From Trichoplax adhaerens (Eukaryota; Placozoa; Uniplacotomia; Trichoplacea; Trichoplacidae): a stretch of DNA of 64,000 nucleotides. The notes beneath the pieces were generated by a model. That model was not told where the DNA came from. It saw only the letters and a program-made list of their open reading frames with translations, and did no database searches. Positions 13,567-27,991 of this stretch are shown piece by piece. Position numbers and translations under genes: made by a program. How positions within the stretch are numbered: the first letter of the stretch is position 1; each line of letters opens with the position of its first letter. Location: assembly GCF_000150275.1 (NCBI RefSeq), contig NW_002060958.1, positions 464,374 through 528,373 of the forward strand, in the 5' to 3' direction.

Positions 13567-16500
13567 GAGGAATACTCATTTCCGGAACATCCTTTACAAT
13601 CATGCCAGGAGTTTCAGTTAATTGATTACAAATAATTCAAATTTTATGCCTAGTGTAATTATACTATAAATATCTAACTGATAACTGGAACAGAACGGCT
13701 TTATTGGTTGGTGTAAGATAATTATTGCTCTATTTCTAAACTAATTAAACAACATTCGTATAGTATACGCAGGATTTTGTGAGGCTAAGGTATTCAGATG
13801 TCTATCTTGGCACATGTCAGCAGATGTTATAATGCAAAGAGAAAATGGTAGATATAACCTGTATTGTAACTCGTCTCGGGTATGCAGAATTGAAACTTTA
13901 CAGTATTATCTAACCTGTTAAATAATGTTCTCGTTGTCCGATAGTATCAGAACGTATTTTGCTGCTCAGCTATAGTATCGAAGCCTTTGAAAAATGATTT
14001 TCTTAGTATCATTTTAAAGATGGTTGTTATTTTCACCGTCAGAAGGCAAATAACGAACAGGAATCTATTAAATTATTTGAACTAGCGACATTGTAGTTGT
14101 GAAAGCAATATTACTTCTGATCTGTACATGATATCATAATAACTCATCGCATAATGTATGTAATATTAATCCCACGGTAAAATGTATATAAATTTTCGAC
14201 TTCTAAATCACTTTATTAAATAGTAGTGTATCAACTGGTTTGTTGTATATTAATCCAATGCAAGGCCGATTTAGGCTAATTAATTTAAAAATGATCAAAG
14301 CTTTTTTTATTAAATAAAAGTCAGATTTAATTTATCCATTTTGCTAGGAATAATTATGTAATATTAGTCCATCTAATAAATCTGGAAAAGTAAGTCAGAA
14401 AGTATTTATTCCATCTATACAGAAAACAAGGATAAATAAAGAAATCAATTGAAGGTTGAAGTAATCTAGTAAGAAATTCTACTATAATATTCCTGTGCGT
14501 AACACATAGAATTTCAGAAGTTGAACGTTTGATATCGAAATCGAATCATTTTTATTATGACGCAAAATGCTATATAGTAACGAATTTAGTTAACAAACCA
14601 TGGATCGAATAGCAAGTATGAATGTAAGCTATAACGTAACTGCTTGATTTGGATTTGAAACTAATACAGACTGCCATCTTGATGTTGTAATATAGAACTA
14701 CTTCCAGCCTTACAGTATCTAGTCACACAAGGACATTAGGCCTCTCTGTAGTGGTTAAAAGAATCTATTACTTAAAAAATATTACCGTTAAATTTTACCG
14801 TAGTAGAACTTAAATTGACGCACTTACACACCTACACGCCTAGCTTAAGGTTATCGACCCACTCCCACTCCAAGGAGTTTTATACATTCCTAGAAAGGAT
14901 TAATGATAAACATGTTTTCCCAATCCCTATTTCAATCAGTTCAACTAAGATCTTATTTTTGCTTCCTATACTATTCCTTATTCAAATTTATATTTAATAT
15001 GGGCCTTGTGAGTGCAAGACCCCAAGCTACGTATGATTGCCATTCCTCACTTTGGGCTAATCATACGTCATCTACTAAGATGTGTCGGTGCCGCCTATCA
15101 AGGCGCCATGTAGTCCTACTTAACCGTACGACTAACATCCCTAGTATTATCCACTAATAATCCGATCGGCCTATTACACCTGATAGAGTGCCACTAACAC
15201 CGCTAATCTACTATCTTATTTACTCGGGGCTCAGCGTAGTCTAGTTTTCCTACAGATACAATACTAAGGCAACATATAATTTAAATCTAAATCAAAAATA
15301 TTTAAAATCAAGCACAAAATTGGTTAGCTAAACTTTACCAATATTTGGAATGTAATGTATAAAATGTCATGGTATGTTGCCATGAATTTTAAGGCTATAC
15401 AGACGAGGTGATAATTCTAAAACATTACTGCTGCTCTTTTCAGGCCAAAATATTTTAAAATCGAGTACGTCTGTTAATTTAGCTGAATTTTATTAATACT
15501 TAGAACACAATGCAAAAAATGTGAATTATTTATTTTAAGAACAGTCTTGAAATGATTAGATACGATAAATAAAATTCGATCATTTTTCGACCTTATTTAG
15601 AGCTATGTAAACGCAGAGTTTATCGCTTTATGACGTTGCTCATTAAAGGATACTAGTAATGCACAATACGATGATTATCGTCTAGAGTAATTTCTGATAA
15701 CTTTTGAAATTTTAGAATAATTCTGTACCTATTTTTAGCCAATATTAGGTGGTTACACGTATAGCCATAATGCCGCAATACCTTCATATTGTAATGAATT
15801 AAATAAATATAATTCCTATTATGAGTAGATGCCAACACTACCGACTTCTAGAAGAGTTAGGCAAATTAAACAGATCATAGCCAACCTTAGCAAGGCCATT
15901 ACCTGCACGTTTTGCTGTATTAATATAGCATCGATAAAGAAAATTCATTTGATTTCATGATTTAAATTAACCGCGTTAGGATAGAAAGTTTAAAAATTGA
16001 AAGCTATTCTATAATGACATATAGTGACAATAACTTAATCTATCACAGAAATTAAATTCATAGGGAACGGTAGTATCTAATTATAAGAATTAATTATCCA
16101 TAATCCCAGCTTGTATTGTAAGTGTGATGTATGTAGAAAATAGTTAAAAATAAAAAGTGGGTATATAACAAGCTAATGATCACAGTAATCGAATTTTGAT
16201 TTATATTACCGGTATATTATGACTTTAATTGCAGTTATTACAGGAAATAAGTTGATCTTCCACAGTTAACTACAGAATAATAAAATGGCATATGGAAGAA
16301 TTTTAAGGAAGAGGAGATAAAAGTTACTCTTGAAATTTGAGAATTGTTTGCACAATTGTAAAAGACGAAATTATTTAAATTATAACTGAAAATTATCATT
16401 TCCATAATAGATTCTAGGAGAAGCTTTTACAAGCTTTTAATAATTTCTAAATATCTCACGATAATTATATTAGGTATGGTCATGTTATGTTTCTCACTAA

Positions 16501-18327
16501 CAATTCAGTTTATAATTTGGACCATTTACATTAAATTAGGAGTAACTTTGCGTATGATAGATATTCTGCGTATCCGAAAAAAATTATTACATATACATGT
16601 ATTGCATGTCTTATTAAATATTGAGCATTGAGGATACCTCAAAACGATATAAATCAAGGAATAAAGGTATCAATATGCATCTAACGCATAGGGATAAATT
16701 ACGAACTACAAGGCCATTCATAGCAAAAGTTTTGAGATTCCGACTAAAGCAGTGTATGCCCACAATACTTTTTATCACCTGAAAGCTTTTATATTAGATA
16801 TATACAGTACATATATATATAAAATTTTGATTATTAATAAGAAACGACTATCTTTGGATACTGAATGTGTATTTATTAATTAATATGCACTAGGTTTCTA
16901 TCAATATAGATACCTATACGTCAATTATAATAACGAATGTTATCGGATACAGCAGCTTTAAGCAGAGAAATTTTAAGACTTCAACGGTAGTTCTCGGATA
17001 CCATTGCTGCAGAATTGTATTGCTCGATAATTTATATTTCAACAGTCTACTTTGAATGAGGAAGCACAGAGTGATATATGCTAACGATAGCACGATGACT
17101 ATAGTAGAAACGGAAGGAAATAGCACATCGATTCCGGCTTAAGAAATTTGCTTATGTTTTATGAATTTGCTCTTTGATTCTAGCTAGAATCATCTAGAAG
17201 CCTAATAATGCAGGCTTATTAATACCTGTTTGCAGTAATTATAACTTTGAGTTTTATAATAAATATATAATTACACCATTTCTATGGCGTTCATACTAAA
17301 CTATAATGATTTTGAATGAAAAGTTAATTGACATTGTATAGAGTTAAACTTCAATAGCTTTGATAATCGCTCTACTAGGCTTAAATTTAAAGTTGAATAT
17401 ATGTATATGTTCTGTAAGTGATCCCGAAAAATCCCAATACAATCGCTATAAGCAGCAATGGAGAGTACGTATCGTGACCACTCGAAAATACTATAATTGT
17501 TAATGCTCCACTTTATAATGCTGTAAATTCGCCGATGCTATTGAGTAGTCCATAAATCTGTTAGTCCTGTGGATTTAAATATCATCTAGAAAATTTGGAA
17601 TGGCAACCGTAGTTGAAATTTAACTAATAGCAGATGCATATTACTACTCATGGCATTAATGTGGTATCATGATAATTTTACGGACAACTTGCTATTGATC
17701 ATTAGTTGGATCAAGATAGGTAATCCAACAAAAGTATTTACTTCGTTACCATAGTAGCATTAATTAGATTGTAATTGCATTCAATGATTAATTTCCAGTA
17801 GGTCATAAATTCATCTATTTGGTCCAATGAGAACATCAATACTTTTCATTTCAAAGATAATGCTTTCTTGTATGCTTTTCCAGTAGAAATTATACTTCCG
17901 TTAGTCATTTTAAATAAGAAAATAATTAAAGCCAAACTGTCATCCATTTTCCGATTTTGGATAAGCGCGTTTTATAATCATTTATTCGGTCCTTTATCAG
18001 AAACTTTCTCGAGACAGCTATCAATTTATCAATTATACATAATAATTTTTGGCTAATTTATAACTAAATATCAATAGCCAATTCCAATACAGATGCAACA
18101 AAGATACGTAGTATTGTTCCATTCTCGCTATTAACGCTGCCTTTGTATCTTACTATTCGTGCTTTGGCCTAAGCAAAAATTTTCTCCTTTTTAGGGAACT
18201 GATACAAGAATTTTGATTTCATTCTAGTATCGTCGTTAACAATTTAATCGATTTTGCATCAGTACAGACAGAACGCCGATGTCCATATTAAGTCAAGGAA
18301 ACTGAAATATTTTATGAATTTCTAGCA
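13567..18327. other. Long noncoding stretch between the Apaf-1-like gene and receptor 1
   Basis: No gene recognised. Small ORFs (for example minus 16914-17126 and plus 17868-18056) are hydrophobic mainly because the DNA is AT-rich, and I see no family motif in them. A patch at about 14815-15240 is clearly richer in G+C than its surroundings and carries the inverted repeat ACGTATGATT...AATCATACGT (about 15030-15070). Confidence 0.45.
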
Positions 18328-19368
18328 ATGTCTGGCATCAATTTATATTCATTTGTCAATACTTCAGTTATGAACCACAGCGATATCACCTTAAGCATCT
18401 TTCCATTTTCATCTTCTATTGCATTTATAGCAATCACTACTAATATATTTGTAGTTGTGCTTATTTTAAGTCAGCGGCATCTAAGGACATCTTGTAACGC
18501 TCTTATATGCAGCAGTTGTATAAGTGCTTCCATGGCCGCAATGACTGAGGTTTTGGCTGGATCGGTGTCCAATTTTGTCGTCAATCCGATTAAAACAACA
18601 TTACTCCAATGCGTACTTAGCATTCCACTTCGAACTACCATGTTTTGTATCTTTACTTTACATGTAACCATGTTAAGTCTGGAACGATTTTATTCGGTCA
18701 TTTATCCCTTTAAATATCGTCGCTTTGTGAACAAGAAAAATGCCACTATCGTGTTATTTCTTACGTGGGCAGTTCCTTTATTTTTTGTCGTTTTACTGAT
18801 TGAATTTATCTCCTATCTTCAATTTGGATACTGTTTCCCATGGAGTAATATGGGAATATTTGCTCTGGTTCTTGTCTATATTTTACCTCCATTGACATTT
18901 TTCTTACCTCCTCTGGTTACCTTTTTCGTTTATCTTAAAATATTACGTCAAATCGATGCCTTAGAGCGTAAAATTTGGTCCGTATCATGTCAAAAAGAAG
19001 AAACCTGTAGATGGACAAGCTATCGGCACATGTTGCGCCATCGAAAAGTCTTATTTCAGATGTTTACCATCTTAGCAGTTTATTCGTTAGCATTTATTCC
19101 TTGTATCGTTGTTTACTTGGTTTATTTTACACATTATGATACTTCCCTTTTACTGCCAATTTTAATAACTTACTTAATGGCGACGTCTTACCTTTTTATT
19201 CATCCTGTCTTGGCTATAATATTTACTGCCGCAATTAAAAGTGAATTTAAGAAGAAATTTGGTCGTCATTACTGGCTATCTGCAGGCCGTTCTTTTTGTC
19301 GATGCCATCGTTATTGGGTAAAAAATAATGCAATTCGTAGTAAAAATACTCTAGAGACAATAGGTTGA
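18328..19368 (+). CDS. Rhodopsin-class (class A) GPCR-like receptor, intronless
   Basis: A 346 aa single-exon protein starting at an ATG and with seven hydrophobic segments: TM1 about 25-48, TM2 55-78, TM3 94-122, TM4 138-160, TM5 176-204, TM6 244-270, TM7 279-304. Expected role: plasma-membrane receptor signalling through G proteins; ligand unknown. Seen: N-glycosylation sites N11 and N16 in a short N-terminus, Cys95 at the top of TM3 with Cys169 in loop 2 as the likely disulfide, LERFYSVIYPF at the TM3 end, a TM6 Pro (AFIP) and TM7 HPVLA. The usual microswitches are altered: DRY is ERF, CWxP is AFIP, NPxxY is HPVLA, and TM2 has no Asp. A paralog lies 8.6 kb downstream on the same strand. 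Intronless receptors arranged like this are typical of lineage-specific expansions. Orphan; no symbol given. Confidence 0.9.
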   Translation: MSGINLYSFVNTSVMNHSDITLSIFPFSSSIAFIAITTNIFVVVLILSQRHLRTSCNALICSSCISASMAAMTEVLAGSVSNFVVNPIKTTLLQCVLSIPLRTTMFCIFTLHVTMLSLERFYSVIYPFKYRRFVNKKNATIVLFLTWAVPLFFVVLLIEFISYLQFGYCFPWSNMGIFALVLVYILPPLTFFLPPLVTFFVYLKILRQIDALERKIWSVSCQKEETCRWTSYRHMLRHRKVLFQMFTILAVYSLAFIPCIVVYLVYFTHYDTSLLLPILITYLMATSYLFIHPVLAIIFTAAIKSEFKKKFGRHYWLSAGRSFCRCHRYWVKNNAIRSKNTLETIG

Positions 19369-22300
19369 GCTATAGCTCTAAAGACATTCGTCATGGCTAC
19401 CGAATTGGGTATTTACAACTGGATTCACTTCAAACTATATCAAGGTACAACCTATGTAATGTAATCCGACTAATTTTAAGTTGGATTTTAGCCTATTGGT
19501 CAGAATCGATCAGAACATTCAAGAGCTGCTGTAGTTAATATCACGATGGGTTGAAATAGTTATACCGCCTAACAGTTATCGGAAAGTCTATTTAGTCATC
19601 CTAGGATGATATTTATTAAAGCTTAATAGTCGAATTTTGAACCTTCGACTTCATTCATGCACTCGTATTCAATTTGTCAAGACTGACAGCAAAATTTTAC
19701 CCATGAAATTATGAAATAACCAGAAATTAGCATATTATGCGCATCAAGATAGCCGTATAAACATCATATCAAAGCCAACCTTCGATAATATAGATATATA
19801 TGCTGTTTAAATAAAGTTTGCTATAATTGTTTACTAGTGCGATAAACTCTAAAGTTTATCTATTTTTCGATATTTAAAACATGAATATCATTCAATTCGT
19901 GCCTAAAATTTTAAAATAATCAAAAAATTGATATATTTTTAAAGGCGAATTGCTATGTTTTGGTCCTTATTATATCGCTCTTCGATCATATCGCTTGTCA
20001 AGATGAGGTATAATGGCTAAAATTAATATCACCTTGTCATTACTTTGAACTTAGAAAATGGCCAATGGAGCAAATTCACATTTAAGGCTTGTTACTCTAC
20101 AACATAATAATCCAAAAGTATACGATCTCATTCAAACACAGAAGTTATCTATTACGAACAGAACATGGTTATTTATTTATTGTTGGGGAGACATTGCACT
20201 ATAATTGCGTGATTTAAAGCTTATGGATTCTATTTTTTTAAATTCCAGTAGCTTACATCTTGACATTTCTTGGAGATTGATAGCACTGATATTTCATGAA
20301 ATTAAAACATCAAGGAGCTTAATCCAAAATTAAGAAGGCATTTAGTTTGTTAGTATTCGTATTATCGTTTTCGGATTCCGTTCTTTTAATTCGAGTAGCT
20401 TGTATGCTCTAGCATTTCAAAAACTTGAAAGAGTTTAATCCAAAATCATGTACGCATTTGATTTGTAGGCTTTCATATTGTCGTTTACAATCATATTTCC
20501 TTTTTATTTCATCGCCATCCAATTTTAAATTTAAAAGATTTATTCTTTAATCATGGTGCAGTGATAATATACCCAAATTTTTGAAGACTTACGATTCTGA
20601 TGCTTCATAAAATTTGCGGAGCTAATAACGGTTAATTAAATAAACCTGCAGTTACTGTTTCTACGCTGTTATTTTATACTGTAATATACTGCGATTCCAT
20701 GTTACCGTTTGGAACTGAAGACCAGCTATTTCATGAAAAGCATTCATGCATACATAATTTTCAGGTATAAAATACCGATATAGTAAAGCAAAATTGAATC
20801 TGTCATCTTGTTTATGGCCAGACGGACTTATTGCATCTTATTACACATTTCATGTATTCAATCTCGGATAACAATTCATGCAATTTATTTCTTGTATTAA
20901 ACCTTACTCGTTTCTTACGGTAGACTTATCATATCGATTCTTACAATATGTTAAGGATCAACCTCCTGTATCTAAAGCTTATTTTAATCATGGCAAACAA
21001 TTTTCTAAAATATATGGTAGTAGCGATCAATTACTTTAGTAGAGAAATCAATCTTTATGACTCAAAATTAATATTTCAATATAGAATAGAAGGTGTATAC
21101 CATGTAATAGCTTCAAAACTTTTTCATTAAATACAATACATAAACAAGATTTTATTTACAAACAAACTTAAATGGCTAAAGGTAAGCTTTCTAAAGCAAA
21201 TTATATGTTGTTGTCATTTTTTATATGAGAGGCTGACATTGGCTAAGATTAAAATCATCAATTACTAGACTTCTTCGCTTCCAATGTGAATTTTGTATAA
21301 GGTATCAATGGATAAACGTTTCCTATTATTTCGAAATACTAATTAATCGAAAGTCCTAGGTTAAATTGTTTATATTTTATTGAATAGCTCATCTCAATTT
21401 ATTGCCTTCTCGAATAAATAAGATGATGCATACAATGTGACTACTATAATAAATACTATAACAGCTTGACTTTTTAGAATGTTTTTGTCTAGGAAAGCTT
21501 TTGTATAACGGTAGTTTACAAATGAAATACTTGACGTGATTTAATTTGATCCTCAATCAGTAAAATTTGTCAATCAATAATTTTTGTTTTGAATGTCATG
21601 TCATATAGCTATGGCGTATTTACAAAGCATGTAAAATCATTTGATCTATAATCTATTTTGTATTTTTCCACTATGCACGTATATCGTAGTTTCTTAGCTA
21701 TACAAGCCAATTTTTACTTCTTTTAATTCATGCATTTCTTAGCTATTTCATAGAAAGCGATTAATACATCTTTCATCATCAAAAATATATGCGTGATATA
21801 TTGAGCCGCTTTAATCATACTTATTATTGTATCAATCTTTCATCGCTTTCCACTTAGTATTTATAATAAGATTTTGAAAACGACATTGATAATCTACTCT
21901 TTATTTTAACAATAATATGCTTAAGCATTCGAGTTATGTCGATTTTCATCATTTTGGTGTCTTACAAAGGTTGGATTGAATATCAGATTTTCAAATACGA
22001 CGACCATCTGAAATTTCGTACTGACCCAAATAAGAAAAACTATTCTTTAAATGAACGCTTTGTATAGTAAATTCGAATAAATTTTTAAGCATGCTATTAT
22101 TTGTTCCAGATTTGCACTGGGATCTAAGTTGATGTCAAATCATTACTGCTAGCCCTTCTGAGATCATACTGAGTAAGGAATTTAATGTCGTAAAGAGCTT
22201 ACATTGACGTATACTTACCTAGACAGATTTTAGTAACAAAATCATAAATGATGTTTACTTATGATGAGGTTTAACGCAGTAATTTAAATTACTTGAGAGA

Positions 22301-25300
22301 GGGTAGTAACTTATTAAGTTATTTAAAAATAGTAGTAGGGCAATTAATACTGCAAGTAAACAGAATCCTGGCGGACAGAATAATTGAAATCAGCTACGCT
22401 AATATTTCGTGAACAGTTGACTAGATTCTCTAACTATCCTATGATACAAAAATAGAAGCTTAGAGTATATAAATTCTAATCCAAGAAAATTCATAGGAAA
22501 GATTTAATACGCGATAGGTAAATTATCGCCATTATTAGAATTTTTTGTCTGGATGAACAGAAACTGATGTCACTGCATGTCCTTTAATATCTTGCTAAGA
22601 TTACAATCATCGACCGATCGGGATCATATGTACTTAAAATACTTCACGCTCAAAAATGGTGTCAGATTTTACCAGATATTCGATATTCCACACGCCACTT
22701 TGTTTAGATTACCCAAATTTAAAAAAAATTAGTGTCAAAATCACCAATCACAATGCTTCCTTAAATTTCGATGACAACGATTATGGAAAATTAAAGCTTT
22801 TCTTATTTACTCGGTCTACTATGCTATACTTGAAAAATTGTAAGGTATCTTTATTGATAAAAAAATTTCGTTTAAGTATTTTTATTTACTTCAAATCTTG
22901 CGGAAATAAATTATATCATATAGGCTTTGAACATGCAATGATTTTGACATTAAACGTGCGTTTTGAAAACATGGTTGAGAGCTTAGTAATAGTGCGTAGT
23001 ACAGCCGTGTAATGTAGAATAGATAGTTAAAGCTTTTAAAGTAATTACACATTAGCGCTCGAAGTTATTCATGACCTGAAATAATTTCTCTTAATTTTCT
23101 AAATGGGTCATGACATAATTAGTTTTAATCTTACTTTAAATGAGGCTAACATTATTTTCGGTCAGTTATCAAAACAATGACTCGCATGTTGGCATATTTC
23201 ATGATGGAAATCAGAAATTATTAATTAAATCGCTATTAGAGATTCACCTCTTCTTTATAAGCTTGATAATTTGGCAGCATACCTTCGGATATTTAATACA
23301 AACTATAAAAGAATAGCTTATTCTTTAAACTTCATTTTAGGTTGGCAACAAGAAATCATCCGTGGTTTTCAAATGTATGAAGTGCAATTCAATTTTACTA
23401 AAATGTAGTTTCCAAAGCTATGCAGTTGTAAAAGACACTAAAGCTCTTTACACTTATATGCTTTCTCTATTTTCATTATTAAAAAGAGCGAAAGTTCGTC
23501 GTTATTCATTAGTAACTATAGTTACGAAACAGGAGATCATGCTTGAATATCGTGTCGCAGTTATGCTGATTATTAGATAACTGATTAAGCGGAAATAGCG
23601 TTTCCATCAAACTTCCTCAGGAAAACATCTGCGTCTCACAAATAAATATATAATATAGAATTAATTAGATACCAGCAGATTTAATCAGAATTTAGCGTTA
23701 TCATTACCAAGGGCATGAGAGACAATTATGCACAGGCGTGTTATTAATTCTTAACTTACATCGTACAGTATGTTAGTTTGCATATCATAACTAATCATTA
23801 CTACTATAAACTCCGAACCTTAGACTTGATAGTAAAAGGTGTGGTAGAATTAGGCTGCTGGGAAAAGAAACTCTAAAAAAATTACTAGTTTAATTATGTG
23901 GCCTAATAATGACGAGTACCTTGCAATATATGGGCTATACTGTTGGTACAGAATCTGTTACTTACTTTCTGTTCAACAACTTATTAGTTTAAATTAACCA
24001 GCGATGCATAGCAATAGCAAATGTCCTAAAATTTTAAACTATCTTGAATATTTTACCGTAATAATAATAGTATAAATTGATCTAATTAGAAAAGAAACAT
24101 CCTATTTGCTTATCTAAATAAAAGGATGTAGCAATATCTTCAGGATGATAACAAGTATATAGCGTGTTCAAATTAATTACTAGTGGTTATGCCTTTTCAA
24201 CTATTACTATCCTATGATTTAGAATATTATATTTTAATTAATTTCTATGCTACTACCGAAACACTATTATCAAGAAATGACAATTCTTTTATTTATTTGA
24301 ATTGCAAATATCTATAGCTCACTACACAATACCATAACTCAATTTAATTTCAACCGTTGCGTTAATAGAATTATTAAACAATGTAATTTTAACTAATTAT
24401 GGTATTTTATTCACATGAACTATAATGGAAGCTGTATCTGCATTAATTTAATCGTAATTAGTTATGAGCGTAACATTTAATAATATTCAAGGTATCCACT
24501 GTCCAATTTACCGTAGATCAGAAAAAGTTAGATTCGGTATTCGTAGATAATAACGGCTGTTACTTCAGATATAAAAGACTTTTAAAATATTTATTTTACT
24601 TTTGGTTAGTAATTTATCAGGTGGTCTATCCTGTTATTTATTTGTTCACATTCGTGACTTGACTGTAGTAATGTAGAAAGACTAAATGTCATACTGGAAG
24701 GTTGGCAGAGAGAAAGTACAATTCAGATTGCAGTATAATTATTCTTATATACGATGATACCGTATATCGTCGATATCTTTTAGGACTGAACGTAATTTAG
24801 TGCTAGGGATTCGCCAATGCAGGTATCCGTATAAAGGGAGAAATTCGGTCTCATTTCCTTAGAAAGTACATGAAGAACGGTAATGCTGGTACGTTAAGAT
24901 AACCGTAACTGCCGTAAATTCGATTTAAATTGCTTTACTTTATTAATTACATTAAAGTATACTGATAAGTGGATATAAATTGCTTTTTCTTAGATTGTAT
25001 GCCATTTCGAAATTTTATGTATTTTTCTGACACGATTAAATTGAATATCTTCTAACTAATTCTGTACTTGTAGTTTTTTGACTGTTATAGTTAGTTATAA
25101 AATTAATCGATACATATATGCAAAAAGTACTGACTAACTTAAATCCTGTAACACTTACTGCATGAATAGTATCGAATCGCGTACCTATATCAACATGTTT
25201 TTGTAATTTATGGCATGCGAGTATTTGTCGTATTTGTAGCAGTTGTATCGGTTATGCCCGATCGGCTTGCTGTATTTTGATGAGTGACTGGAATAACTTG

Positions 25301-27991
25301 GATTTTTCATCTTTCAAATTGCTAAACTTACTTGCGGCCAAGAAGTGGCATATATAGAAAAATTAGTATCTAGTATATTTTTCGTAAATTAACCTTACAG
25401 ATATAAAAAACCTTCTATTACGCATTAAAATTTTTGCATATTATCTACCGTGATTATAGATAGAGCTTTTTTTCGTAATATTATTAAAAGTAGTTTTAAT
25501 TAGTGTTGGCATAGCTGATGCTTATATATGACATCAAATCGAGCAAAATTCATTCTCTATACTTTAACTACAGCAAGAGAAAGTGCACCATGATTGTAAC
25601 ATCCTGATGATCAGCTTTTAATAAGTATTTAAGTTTTACGGTAGACCTTACGCAAGTATGACGTGGGCATAATTTTGAAAACAATTATAACACAATCCAT
25701 TTGCTTAACTGATCTGCCGTTTCATTATAAACGTAAAATAAGTGCCAAAGGGCACTTTTATACCCTTTAATGGTATTTGAGATATTGTAAATGTCAATCT
25801 TAAATATAGAGATGTAAAATTATCTCTATGGTCATAAATTATCACAATATTAGAGGGTAGGACGCTAAGTTGTGGCTACTAGGAAACAACCACATGGCGT
25901 TGCTGGAGGTCTCCCAATCTTTACTGTATGGGTAAATTACCGTACAGAATAATCTTCTCTTTTTGGATACTGTGTATATCTATGTTGTAACTTTAACGAA
26001 AATGTAGTTACATGCCCAATCGATGATTTAACAGTGTTTTACAATTTAGATATACTACTGCATATCTTACAATAATTTAATACCACAATTACTAGCGATT
26101 TTCACATGATCCATAGTAGTCAGTACTCTTACACATACTCTTTTGTCTAATCTATTGATTTATTCTGAAACTATAAAGCGAAAATATTGCTAATATGGAA
26201 TAGCGATAACCAAACTATGGGTAACAATATATAGAAACCAGAGATTTTATAAATGTACTAAGACTAAGAATAGTCTCCTAATTAAAATCATTTACTAAAG
26301 TTATATTATGTTCACATTGGAGACGCTATTGGTTTTAACAGTAAACTGTTAGCTACCAGCTATATAATATGCCCATTTGCTAACTTAAATACCTTTACCT
26401 TTACATTTATTAATAAAACTATAATACGATCAAGTTGGTTTAAACCAGGTAGCTAACAGAAATCGAAATTAGGAAATGAAACTTTCGGTACTGATAAATT
26501 AAGCTTATTGAGAAAGCTCTGGATTAGGTCTATACGATTCAAATTGATTTTATCGGCCGTGAAAGTGAAAAAGTATCTCATCTACTACAACCTTTAATTA
26601 GAAAAATTACCTGAAAATGTAAATAATTTTACATGTTATAAATCATACGAATTATATGTGTTTACTTTCAAAAGATTAATGATTAAATGATACATATCTC
26701 TTAATAAATTGAATTTATTACGATACGTAATTGATTTAAGAAAAATAGCTTCGTGCAGTTTAGACTCCATCTGATTTATTAATTATTTCTATCTTTAATA
26801 GTTACTATCGTAGAATCTAATTTACTGCTTTTTCCTTCAAATCTACCGGGCGTATTACCGTTCATTAATAAGAGATATAATTGCTTCGGTGACGTAATAG
26901 TAATTAATGATATTGATAATAATAATAAATAGGAAAAATTTTTTATGCATTTATTTATTGCAAAATATGTAATATCGAACGGTAAATATGCATGAAAAAT
27001 TTTTCTCACTAATGAGACAATGATGTATTATCTATAAAATCTAAAATTGCAGCTCTTTAAAATTTCATTTAAGAATTGGCTACAATCGACAATAAAAACT
27101 TGTGTAACAGAAAAAAGTAAATGATGCTGCCTAGTTACCCTTTCACGCAATAAAGCTTGTTTAAATATTAGTAAAATGATATGTAGCTGATATACTAGAG
27201 ATCATTGCTACGCTAATACTTCGTGATATATGGCTTATAAACTAGAGGTCATTGCTATACTACTAATTTGACTAAAATACCTTAATAATATCATTATCGT
27301 ACCAGATTGGGCCATAACAAAATATGTAAAGTTTGAGGATATACCGGTAGGGAGTAATCCTAAATTGAATCTATATTCGTATAAACGTTCATTTACGAGA
27401 CAATTGACGTGTTAGAGCGATAAGAAATATAGAACTTAATGCAATCGCATCGAACAATATCTGTAAATCGAAATATTTTTAGATCATAAGTCTATTTTTT
27501 TACCCAGGCTAATGTCAAATTTGGGTACATTTTAGCAATTATGTTCATATCACAGTTTCAATACTTTCGTTATATGTAAATACGGTACTAATATAGCATT
27601 AAACGTAATAAGTTCGACAAGGTTTCGTCATATTCATATCGTAGCTATTGCGATGAAATCGATTTAATTCTAATGACGTGCATCATATATTGCCATTCAA
27701 CATAATGCAATTCTTAGGCACCTTGATCGAGTATCGAAGGTTTGTTAGGGTGCGGTAATAATTTTTAGTCCACAATTTGTTAAGCTCTTAAAAACCTATT
27801 TAGAACCAGTTTGTAATAAAAAGAGTTAACCTGTGTCAACTAATTTATTTCTAGAAGATTGGTTCTAAACTAAATTGCTTCCAGCTATCGAAATTGATAA
27901 TAGCCTAAAAGCCTCTTTTAAGCCGTGTGGATCTTGCCTGATTTGAACGCTTTTTCTAAAATTAATTATTTTCTATTCTTGATTGGCGAAG
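19369..27991. other. 8.6 kb between the two receptor genes, no assigned gene
   Basis: AT-rich. Near 20246 and 20393 two segments ('CAGTAGCTTACAT' and 'GAGTAGCTTGTAT', followed by similar text ending in 'TTTAATCCAAAA') form a diverged direct duplication of about 147 bp. Two plus-strand ORFs at 22656-23012 and 23362-23580 are listed separately. I see no remnant of a third receptor. Confidence 0.45.
22656..23580 (+). other. Two unassigned ORFs, possible exons of an unknown gene
   Basis: ORF 22656-23012 (118 codons) and ORF 23362-23580 (72 codons) lie in the same direction about 350 bp apart. The first contains a possible donor after 'AATTGTAAG' (about 22843). The second follows a good acceptor (TTCATTTTAG at 23340). 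I could not join them in a phase-consistent way that gives a protein I recognise. Composition is Lys/Leu/Ile-rich, as expected from AT-rich DNA, so they may be chance ORFs. No function is proposed. Confidence 0.2.

Noticed and set aside
18471-18671. Minus-strand ORF within receptor 1, and a similar one at 28021-28266 within receptor 2
   Set aside because: Both are antisense to strongly coding receptor exons and have no features of their own.
22656-23580. Short resemblances of the two unassigned ORFs to the Ku70 core (an ESLVI stretch and an RY...VA pattern)
   Set aside because: The matches are a few residues in AT-rich ORFs, in the wrong spacing, and a conserved DNA-repair gene should align along its length. 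Treated as chance.
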